A stretch of 13,288 nt of DNA from UBA9732 sp963609725 (GTDB taxonomy: Bacteria; Spirochaetota; Spirochaetia; Sphaerochaetales; Sphaerochaetaceae). The position numbers and the translations under genes were made by a program. This document shows, in pieces, positions 5,885-12,010 of this stretch. Each line of letters opens with the position of its first letter. Within the stretch, counting starts at the first letter, position 1. The notes under the pieces were generated by a model. The model was not told the origin of the DNA, did no database searches, and worked only from the letters and a program-made list of their open reading frames with translations. Location: assembly GCA_963609725.1 (NCBI GenBank), contig CAVDLI010000048.1, forward strand, positions 1 through 13,288, in the 5' to 3' direction.

Positions 5885-7336
5885 ATGAAAAAAGCCGATA
5901 TTGGTTTAATTGGACTTGCTGTAATGGGCGAGAACATTGTAATGAACATGGAATCAAAAGGATTTACAGTTGCAGTATTCAACAGAACAACAAGCAAAGT
6001 AGACAATTTTGTCAATGGCAGAGCAAAAGGCTTAAACATAATTGGAACTCATAGTCTTCAAGAGCTTGCAGACTCTCTTGAAAAGCCACGTAAAGTAATG
6101 ATGCTTGTCAAAGCTGGTTCTCCTGTTGATGATTACATTGAACAGCTTTTGGGTGTTCTTGAGCCAGGTGATGTCATAATTGATGGTGGAAACAGCCATT
6201 TCCCAGATACAATTCGCAGAACAGCATATGTTGAGAGCAAAGGACTTCTTTATGTTGGAACAGGAGTTTCTGGAGGAGAAGAGGGTGCTTTGAAAGGTCC
6301 TTCAATGATGCCAGGCGGTTCAGCTAAAGCATGGCCACTTGTAAAACCAATTTTCCAGTCCATATGTGCAAAAGTTGAAGACGGAAGCCCCTGTTGTGAT
6401 TGGGTTGGAAGTGATGGAGCCGGCCATTTTGTAAAAATGGTTCATAACGGTATTGAGTACGGTGATATGCAACTTATTTGTGAAGCGTATCAACTTATGA
6501 AAGATATGCTTGGAATGAGTGCTGACGAAATGCATGAAGTGTTTGCACAATGGAATAAAACTGAGCTTGATAGTTATTTAATTCAAATAACAAGTGAAAT
6601 ACTTTCTCATAAAGATGAAGATGGACAGCCACTTGTTGATAAAATCCTTGATACAGCAGGTCAAAAGGGCACAGGTAAATGGACAGCAATTGCAGCACTT
6701 GATGAAGGCGTTCCTCTTACACTTATTGGAGAAGCTGTTTTTGCACGTTGTCTTTCTGCAATGAAAGAACAAAGAGTTGAAGCAAGTAATGCATTTGAAG
6801 TTCAAAGAAAGCAGTATACTGGAGACAAGAAAGAGATGATTGAAGATATAAGAAAAGCACTTCTTGCATCAAAGATTATTTCTTATGCTCAGGGTTATGT
6901 CTTAATGCAAAGTGCAGCCAAAACTTACGGATGGGACTTGAATTATGGTTCAATTGCTCTTTTATGGAGAGGCGGATGCATAATTAGGTCTACTTTCCTT
7001 GGCAAAATCAAAGAGGCTTACGACAAAAATCCAGCACTCTCCAACTTACTTCTTGACCCATATTTCAAAGACATGGTTAAAGCACTGATTCCATCTTGGA
7101 GAAACGTTGTAGCAAATGCAACACTTTGTGGTATCCCAGTTCCAACTTTTGCAAGCGCATTAAGCTATTTTGACGGGTACACATCTTCACGCCTTCCTGC
7201 AAATCTTCTTCAAGCACAAAGAGATTATTTTGGAGCACACACTTACGAACGTGTTGATTGCGAGCGTGGAAAATTCTTCCATACTAACTGGACAGGTGAG
7301 GGAGGAAACACGGCTGCTACAACTTATAACGCATAA
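5885..7336 (+). CDS. gnd: 6-phosphogluconate dehydrogenase, decarboxylating
   Basis: Full-length at 483 residues. It oxidatively decarboxylates 6-phosphogluconate to ribulose-5-phosphate and CO2. Visible features are the nucleotide-binding GLAVMG (10-15); NRT (33-35), whose Arg favours NADP+ over NAD+; IIDGGNSHFPDT (98-109); SGGEEGA (129-135); and the catalytic GHFVKMVHNGIEYGDMQL (180-197), with K184 and E191 matching the catalytic Lys and Glu of the well-studied enzymes. A C-terminal RDYFGAHTYER segment contributes to the partner subunit's active site. It is third in the uronate operon, an unusual place for a pentose phosphate enzyme in a classical KDPG-type uronate pathway, and it suggests that the operon's carbon reaches 6-phosphogluconate. 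AAGGAG lies 8 bases before the ATG. Confidence 0.96.
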   Translation: MKKADIGLIGLAVMGENIVMNMESKGFTVAVFNRTTSKVDNFVNGRAKGLNIIGTHSLQELADSLEKPRKVMMLVKAGSPVDDYIEQLLGVLEPGDVIIDGGNSHFPDTIRRTAYVESKGLLYVGTGVSGGEEGALKGPSMMPGGSAKAWPLVKPIFQSICAKVEDGSPCCDWVGSDGAGHFVKMVHNGIEYGDMQLICEAYQLMKDMLGMSADEMHEVFAQWNKTELDSYLIQITSEILSHKDEDGQPLVDKILDTAGQKGTGKWTAIAALDEGVPLTLIGEAVFARCLSAMKEQRVEASNAFEVQRKQYTGDKKEMIEDIRKALLASKIISYAQGYVLMQSAAKTYGWDLNYGSIALLWRGGCIIRSTFLGKIKEAYDKNPALSNLLLDPYFKDMVKALIPSWRNVVANATLCGIPVPTFASALSYFDGYTSSRLPANLLQAQRDYFGAHTYERVDCERGKFFHTNWTGEGGNTAATTYNA

Positions 7337-7389
7337 TTGTTTTGTTTAGGCCGATATCCTTGTTTTCATCTTTTTGAGTTTTAACTTTG

Positions 7390-7421
7390 GAGGTTTTTGA
7401 AAGCAGTTTTACAAAAACCTC
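7390..7421 (+). repeat. Perfect 10-bp stem-loop before the larA-like gene, containing dispersed element copy 3
   Basis: GAGGTTTTTG (7390-7399) and CAAAAACCTC (7412-7421) pair perfectly around a 12-base loop. The right arm is part of the dispersed element TTTTACAAAAACCTC (7407-7421). CTTTGGAG occurs both at 7385-7392, partly inside the hairpin, and at 7421-7428, where it supplies the real ribosome binding site. The hairpin could stabilise or separate the mRNA between gnd and the next gene. It has no U tract and is unlikely to be a strong terminator. Confidence 0.55.
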
Positions 7422-7435
7422 TTTGGAGATTATTT

Positions 7436-8674
7436 ATGCTTGATAACAAAGAAATAAAAAGAAGAGTAGAAGAAGAGTTATCTAAAAGAGAGCCAAAGAA
7501 AGTTCTCATGGTAGTACCTGATTTTACAAGATTTTTCTCAAATGCGGGGCTCATTGCCAATATAAGCTATCATTGGTGTTGTGAGCATAATGTAGAAGTA
7601 GAAATTCTTGAAGCTCTTGGAACACACGTTCCAATGACAGAGCAAGAGATTTCTCAAATGTACGGAGACATTCCACTTTCAAAATTTCATGCTCACAACT
7701 GGAGACATGATGTAGTAAAAATTGGAGAAGTCCCATCTTCTTATGTAAGTGAAATAACAGAAGGTCTTTGGAAAGAAGCTGTAGATGTAGAGATAAACCG
7801 CATGGTTGTTGACCCGTCATTTGATTTAGTTCTCTCTATAGGTCAAGTCGTTCCTCATGAAGTAATTGGAATGGCAAACCACTCAAAGAACCTCTTTGTT
7901 GGTGTTGGTGGAAGCTCAATGATAAACCAAAGCCATATTATTGGCGCTGTTTACGGCATGGAAAGAATGATGGGCCGTGACCATACACCTGTAAGAAAAG
8001 TTTTTGATTATGCTGCAGAACATTTTTTGAAAGATGTTCATGTGCTTTACATGCTAACAGCGTGTACAGCTCCGGGCTCTGTAATTCAGACTCATGGACT
8101 TTTTATTGGAGAAGGACGAAAACCATTGGAAGATGCGGTCTTATGTGCCCAAAACAATAATATCGATTTTGTTGAGCATGGCATTAAAAAATGTATTGTT
8201 TATCTTGACCCAAAAGAGTTCAAAAGCACTTGGCTTGGAAACAAGAGCATTTACAGAACTCGTATGGCCATGGCAGACGGGGGTTCTCTTATAGTACTTG
8301 CTCCAGGAGTGGACAAATTTGGAGAAGATCCCACAAACGATAAACTCATTAGAAAGTATGGTTATAATGGCCGTCTTCATACTTTAGAGCTTTTGCAAAA
8401 GTGTGAGGATTTGAAAGAAAACATGGGTGTTGCTGCTCATCTTATTCATGGTTCAAGTGACGGTCGTTTTTCAATTACTTATGCTGTAAAGAATATTTCA
8501 CAAAAAGAAATTGAGGATGTGGGATTTATTCCGGCATCTTATGATGAGATTATAAAAAAATATGATCCATCAAAACTTGTATATGGTTACAATGATGTTG
8601 ATGGCGAAAAAGTCTTCTTTATTCCAAATCCGGCTTTAGGGCTTTGGATAAATAAAGAAAAATTTAATCAATAG
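7436..8674 (+). CDS. LarA-family nickel-pincer 2-hydroxyacid racemase/epimerase homologue (DUF2088); candidate D-mannonate/D-gluconate 2-epimerase
   Basis: 412 residues from the chosen start. The key residues of lactate racemase LarA are present at matching spacings: D29-x2-R32 (substrate-binding DxTR motif), H64 in GTH-x-PMT, H141 in VPH, K151 ten residues later, and H167 sixteen residues after that. In L. plantarum LarA the equivalents are D72/R75, H108 and H174 (acid/base pair), K184 (covalently holds the nickel-pincer nucleotide) and H200 (nickel ligand). The family inverts C2 of 2-hydroxyacids, and members acting on gluconate have been reported. Between gnd and uxaC, with uxuB upstream, interconversion of D-mannonate and D-gluconate is the best guess; plain lactate racemase is less likely. 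Cofactor synthesis genes larB, larC and larE are not in the window. GGAG (7425-7428) supports ATG 7436 over a TTG at 7397 that lies in a hairpin. Confidence 0.85.
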   Translation: MLDNKEIKRRVEEELSKREPKKVLMVVPDFTRFFSNAGLIANISYHWCCEHNVEVEILEALGTHVPMTEQEISQMYGDIPLSKFHAHNWRHDVVKIGEVPSSYVSEITEGLWKEAVDVEINRMVVDPSFDLVLSIGQVVPHEVIGMANHSKNLFVGVGGSSMINQSHIIGAVYGMERMMGRDHTPVRKVFDYAAEHFLKDVHVLYMLTACTAPGSVIQTHGLFIGEGRKPLEDAVLCAQNNNIDFVEHGIKKCIVYLDPKEFKSTWLGNKSIYRTRMAMADGGSLIVLAPGVDKFGEDPTNDKLIRKYGYNGRLHTLELLQKCEDLKENMGVAAHLIHGSSDGRFSITYAVKNISQKEIEDVGFIPASYDEIIKKYDPSKLVYGYNDVDGEKVFFIPNPALGLWINKEKFNQ

Positions 8675-8687
8675 TTTGGAGGCAATT

Positions 8688-10076
8688 ATGAAGAACTTTA
8701 TGGATGAAGATTTTCTTTTGGAAAATGAATCTGCTCGTATTCTTTTTCACGACTGGGCTAAAGATATGCCAATTTTTGACTATCATTGCCATTTGTCTCC
8801 AAAAGAGATTTCTCAAAATAAACGTGAACCAAATATTACTGATGCTTGGCTTGGTGGAGACCACTACAAGTGGCGTGTACTTCGTGCAAATGGTATGAAC
8901 GAAAAAGAAGGAGACTCTTTTCAGCGTTTTCTTAACTGGAGTGATACTGTTTCACACCTTGTAGGAAACCCCCTTTATCATTGGACTCATTTAGAGCTTA
9001 AACGTTATTTTGGCATTAACAAAGTTCTTTCTCCGGCTACCGCTCGTGAAATTTACGATGAAGCTAATGAAAAACTTCAAAATGATCCCTCTCTTGATGT
9101 TTATGGAATTTTTAACAAGTTTAATGTTTATGCTGTAGGTACTACAGACGACCCAATTGATTCTCTTGAGTTCCATAGTGCTATTAGAAGAGAATCAAGA
9201 ACTACAACTAAAGTTATTCCTTCATTCCGCCCTGACAAAGCTATCAACATAGATGCAGAAGGCTTTAGTTCTTATATTGAGGCTCTTTCAAGTGCAAGTA
9301 ATGTAAAGATTGAAAACGCTTGGGATGTTGTAGAAGCTTTATCAAAACGCCTTGACTGGTTTGTTGAAAACGGCTGTCTTGCTACAGACCATTCACTTCC
9401 ATTTCCTCCTTATGCTGTTGGTTCTGATTCTGAAATAAATGCAATCTTCAAAAAGGCTATGAGAGGTGAAGCTGTCAGCGAACAAGAAACAGAGATTTAT
9501 AGAACTTATATTCTTATTTCACTTGCAAAAGAGTATTCAAAACGTGGTCTTGTAATGCAACTTCACTTACAAGCAAGCCGCAATAATTGCGCAAGAGGTT
9601 ATAAGGCCCTTGGCCCTGATACGGGATTTGATGCTATGAGCGATTATTCTGTTGCGAATAAACTTTCTCGTTTGTTTGATACATTAGATGTGCAAGATGC
9701 GTTGCCAAAGACAATTCTTTATTCATTAAATCCTAAAGATAATTATGTGTTAGCAACTCTAATGGGATGTTTTCAACGTGATATTCCTGGAAAACTTCAG
9801 CTTGGTTCTGCTTGGTGGTTCTGCGACCACATTGATGGTATGACACAACAAATGAAGACTTTGGGGAATGTGGGACTTCTATCTCGTTTTGTGGGAATGC
9901 TTACAGACAGTCGCTCTTTCCTCTCTTATCCTAGACATGAATATTTTAGAAGAATTTTGTGTAATATTCTTGGAACTTGGATAGAAAACGGAGAAGCTCC
10001 AAATGATTTTGAAATGATGGGAAAGATGGCTAAAGACATTTCATTTAACAATGCTCTGAACTATTTTTCAAAATAA
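8688..10076 (+). CDS. uxaC: Glucuronate (uronate) isomerase
   Basis: A 462-residue member of the amidohydrolase-fold uronate isomerases, close to the roughly 470 residues of E. coli UxaC. It converts D-glucuronate to D-fructuronate and D-galacturonate to D-tagaturonate. Family motifs are FDYHCHLSP (30-38, with the metal-binding pair H33/H35), GGDHYKWRVLRANG (56-69), TTDDP (152-156), PSFRPDK (178-184), QLHLQASRNN (291-300), GSAWWFCD (373-380) and TDSRSFLSYPRHEYFRRIL (406-424). It lies 13 bases after the larA-like gene, so the two are surely co-transcribed. The in-frame TTG at 8676 overlaps the ribosome binding site GGAGG (8678-8682), so ATG 8688 is the start. It is the last gene of the operon although it performs the pathway's first step. 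Confidence 0.95.
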   Translation: MKNFMDEDFLLENESARILFHDWAKDMPIFDYHCHLSPKEISQNKREPNITDAWLGGDHYKWRVLRANGMNEKEGDSFQRFLNWSDTVSHLVGNPLYHWTHLELKRYFGINKVLSPATAREIYDEANEKLQNDPSLDVYGIFNKFNVYAVGTTDDPIDSLEFHSAIRRESRTTTKVIPSFRPDKAINIDAEGFSSYIEALSSASNVKIENAWDVVEALSKRLDWFVENGCLATDHSLPFPPYAVGSDSEINAIFKKAMRGEAVSEQETEIYRTYILISLAKEYSKRGLVMQLHLQASRNNCARGYKALGPDTGFDAMSDYSVANKLSRLFDTLDVQDALPKTILYSLNPKDNYVLATLMGCFQRDIPGKLQLGSAWWFCDHIDGMTQQMKTLGNVGLLSRFVGMLTDSRSFLSYPRHEYFRRILCNILGTWIENGEAPNDFEMMGKMAKDISFNNALNYFSK

Positions 10077-10077
10077 A

Positions 10078-10092
10078 TTTTACAAAAACCTC
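10078..10092 (+). repeat. Dispersed 15-bp intergenic element, copy 4
   Basis: TTTTACAAAAACCTC, identical to the copy at 7407-7421. It starts one base after the uxaC stop codon. Confidence 0.6.
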
Positions 10093-10109
10093 TACAATGC
10101 TTGAAATCT

Positions 10110-10153
10110 GTGCGCTTTGTGAGCGTAATTAGTACAAAACAAACAAAGCGCAC
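10110..10153 (+). terminator. Strong stem-loop after uxaC, possible operon end
   Basis: GTGCGCTTTGT (10110-10120) and ACAAAGCGCAC (10143-10153) form a perfect 11-bp stem with a 22-base loop, 33 bases after the uxaC stop. No U tract follows, so this may be a factor-dependent terminator, an mRNA-stabilising structure or a protein site rather than a classical intrinsic terminator. Confidence 0.4.
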
Positions 10154-10216
10154 GAGCACACATTTAGGATGTAGCTTTCAGCTAGCACAAAGCGCATAGA
10201 GGGTACAGTGTGCGCT
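10110..10216. repeat. Four alternating copies of a GTGCGCTTTGT-type motif upstream of the hydrogenase gene
   Basis: Copies are at 10110-10120 (forward), 10143-10153 (reverse), 10187-10196 (reverse, ACAAAGCGCA) and 10208-10216 (forward, GTGTGCGCT). The first can pair with either reverse copy, and the last with either, so alternative structures exclude one another. All four lie upstream of the hydrogenase -35 box, which favours a regulator-binding or operon-end role over leader attenuation of the hydrogenase. Confidence 0.6.
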
Positions 10217-10229
10217 AAAATTTTCTTTA

Positions 10230-10259
10230 TTGACATAATCATTGACTTGTTAGTATTTT
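10230..10259 (+). promoter_or_regulatory. Probable promoter of the hydrogenase gene
   Basis: A consensus -35, TTGACA, is at 10230-10235. The -10 is weaker: TATTTT (10254-10259, 18-bp spacer) or TAGTAT (10251-10256, 15-bp spacer). A second TTGACT at 10242-10247 has no matching -10. A poor -10 with a perfect -35 leaves room for regulation. Confidence 0.45.
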
Positions 10260-10292
10260 TGCCAAAGAGCAAGCTTTTGCCAAGAAGCAGGG
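10257..10292 (+). repeat. 18-bp imperfect tandem duplication in the hydrogenase leader
   Basis: Two adjacent units, 10257-10274 and 10275-10292, both begin TTTTGCCAA and share an AGCA block near the end. The second runs into the ribosome binding site GGGAGG (10290-10295). Confidence 0.55.
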
Positions 10293-10302
10293 AGGAATAT
10301 TT

Positions 10303-11739
10303 ATGGCAACATTTGACACAAAAGTTCAGTATTTAAAATATAGAGTTCTCAAGGCTGTTGCAAAATATGCTTGGGAAGGTACTTTGTTAGAACATGAACT
10401 GGATATTCCTCAGTCTATTGTTCCAGGCAAAACTCCAACTATGCGCTGTTGTGTATACAAAGAGCGAGCAATTTTAGCAGAGCGTGTAAAAATTGCAAAA
10501 GGCGGAGACAAAAGTCGCTCAAATGTAATACAAGTAATAGATATTGCTTGTGATGAATGTCCAATGGGTGGATACGAAGTAACAAACTCTTGCCGTGGCT
10601 GTCTTGCACATAGATGTGAAAGCGTGTGCCGTTTTGGTGCAATTAGTTTTGACCATAATCACACAGCAATGATTGATAAATCAAAATGCAAAGAATGTGG
10701 TGCATGTTCTAGAGTTTGCCCTTACAGTGCAATAAGAAACTTCCAAAGACCTTGCCAGCAGGCTTGTAAGGTTAAAGCAATATCAATGGGAGATGAAGGA
10801 CAAGCTTGTATTGATGACTCCAAGTGTATTTCATGCGGAGCCTGCGTTTACCAGTGTCCGTTTGGCGCAATTACAGATAAATCATTCATCTTAAACGTTA
10901 TAGACATACTTAAGAATAAAGAACAAGGCTCATATAAGACTTATGCTGTTGTAGCACCTTCAATCTCTAGCCAGTTTACATATGCAAAGCTTGAACAAGT
11001 GGTATCGGGCTTAAAAGTTTTGGGATTTGACAGCGTAGTAGAGGCGGCTTTGGGTGCAGACATGGTAGCGCTTGCTGAGTCCAAAGAACTTGTCCATAAA
11101 GGCTTTCTTACAAGTTCTTGTTGTCCGGCGTTCGTTTCATTTGTGGAAAAAAATTACCCAGACATGAAACAATACATCTCCACGAATTTGTCACCAATGG
11201 CAACAATTGCAAAATTCATAAAAGATAAACATCAAGGTGAATGTAAAGTTGTGTTCATTGGCCCATGCACAGCCAAGAAAATGGAAGTTAAAAAACCAAA
11301 TGTAAGCCCTTATGTAGATGCAGTTATTACTTTTGAAGAACTTCAAGCGTTGTTTGACAGCAGAGAAATAGACTTAACTACTCTTGATATGAGCACTCTT
11401 GACGGAGCTTCTTATTTTGGCAGAATTTTTGCACGTTGCAGCGGACTTTCAAGCGCAGTTGAAGAAGCTATTAAAGAGCAAGGCCTTACTGATTTTGAGC
11501 TCAAGCCGTGTTCTTGTAATGGTATTGACGAATGCAAGCTTGCACTGCTTAAAAAGAGCAAAAATCTCATTGATGTGAACTTTATTGAAGGCATGGCTTG
11601 CTTGGGTGGTTGTATTGGTGGAGCCGGATGCTTAACACATGGCGAACGCAATAAGACCGATGTCGAAAAGTATGGTCTTTTGGCTGGTAAATCTATAGAA
11701 AGTGCTGTTGAAGGAGCATTGGCTGGCGACTGCAGTTGA
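10303..11739 (+). CDS. Monomeric [FeFe]-hydrogenase, group B-like, with N-terminal ferredoxin domains
   Basis: A 478-residue iron-sulfur hydrogenase expected to interconvert protons and H2 with ferredoxin-level electrons in the cytoplasm. The N-terminal half carries cysteines for several [4Fe-4S] clusters: C83, C86, C97, C100, C105 and C109; then C-x2-C-x2-C-x3-C at 129-139; C151 and C155; and a second C-x2-C-x2-C-x3-CP at 175-185. The H-cluster motifs are SSCCPAF (271-277), where C274 should be a ligand and C273 the proton-relay cysteine; GPCTAKKME (320-328, C322); and EGMACLGGCIGG (429-440, C433 and C437). They differ from the group A forms (TSCCPGW, MPCxxKxxE), as in group B. Extra cysteines C403, C405, C411 and C443 lie near the active-site domain. 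GGGAGG lies 7 bases upstream of the ATG. Maturation genes hydE, hydF and hydG are not in the window. Confidence 0.88.
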   Translation: MATFDTKVQYLKYRVLKAVAKYAWEGTLLEHELDIPQSIVPGKTPTMRCCVYKERAILAERVKIAKGGDKSRSNVIQVIDIACDECPMGGYEVTNSCRGCLAHRCESVCRFGAISFDHNHTAMIDKSKCKECGACSRVCPYSAIRNFQRPCQQACKVKAISMGDEGQACIDDSKCISCGACVYQCPFGAITDKSFILNVIDILKNKEQGSYKTYAVVAPSISSQFTYAKLEQVVSGLKVLGFDSVVEAALGADMVALAESKELVHKGFLTSSCCPAFVSFVEKNYPDMKQYISTNLSPMATIAKFIKDKHQGECKVVFIGPCTAKKMEVKKPNVSPYVDAVITFEELQALFDSREIDLTTLDMSTLDGASYFGRIFARCSGLSSAVEEAIKEQGLTDFELKPCSCNGIDECKLALLKKSKNLIDVNFIEGMACLGGCIGGAGCLTHGERNKTDVEKYGLLAGKSIESAVEGALAGDCS

Positions 11740-11753
11740 CTATTTGGGTTTGT

Positions 11754-11765
11754 AAAGGTACCTTT
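11754..11765. promoter_or_regulatory. 12-bp perfect palindrome before the small gene
   Basis: AAAGGTACCTTT lies 5 bases before the ATG at 11771 and includes the only Shine-Dalgarno-like AAAGG there, at a long spacing of 12. It could be an operator or a translation-affecting structure, or simply chance. The T run after it is too short and the loop too small for a standard terminator. Confidence 0.3.
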
Positions 11766-11770
11766 TTAGC

Positions 11771-12007
11771 ATGAATAAGATAATGATTGTACCCAATACA
11801 GAGGATTTTTTAGCTACAAAAAAGACACCATCAAAACGTGGTGCAAAGGTTTATGGATTACCTCTTTCTAAAGAGCTTGTGTCGTTTATAGATGATGCAG
11901 CTCCAATGGCGGGACAACAAAGACTTATAGATATGTTTTTTGCAGGAAAATTCTCTCCAATTTCAATGAATGACGATGATGAAGATTTCTTTGATGAGGA
12001 GTTCTAA
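11771..12007 (+). CDS. Small hypothetical protein with an acidic C-terminal tail, upstream of tsaD
   Basis: I do not recognise this 78-residue protein. Residues 1-25 are basic and polar (TKKTPSKRG at 16-24). Residues 30-62 look like a small helical segment (SKELVSFIDDAAP, then QQRLIDMFFAGKF). The last 12 residues are almost all acidic or aromatic, NDDDEDFFDEEF. There is no signal peptide or transmembrane segment. It ends 3 bases before the tsaD ATG and its last codons contain the tsaD ribosome binding site, so the two are translationally coupled. It begins 31 bases after the hydrogenase stop. The coding evidence is the tight coupling, the intact frame and the codon use; its own ribosome binding site is weak. 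The acidic tail ending in Phe could be a protein-docking peptide (inference). Confidence 0.7.
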   Translation: MNKIMIVPNTEDFLATKKTPSKRGAKVYGLPLSKELVSFIDDAAPMAGQQRLIDMFFAGKFSPISMNDDDEDFFDEEF

Positions 12008-12010
12008 ATT

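Noticed and set aside
7397..7435. TTG start extending the larA-like protein by 13 residues
   Set aside because: The TTG lies within the left arm of a hairpin, its GGAGG is only 3 bases away, and ATG 7436 has a well-spaced GGAG.
8676..8687. TTG start for uxaC
   Set aside because: It overlaps the GGAGG that serves the ATG at 8688, and the family N-terminus fits the ATG.
10154..10302. Possible riboswitch or leader attenuator for the hydrogenase
   Set aside because: The hairpin-forming repeats lie upstream of the probable promoter, and I recognise no riboswitch core; a regulator site or an operon end is simpler.
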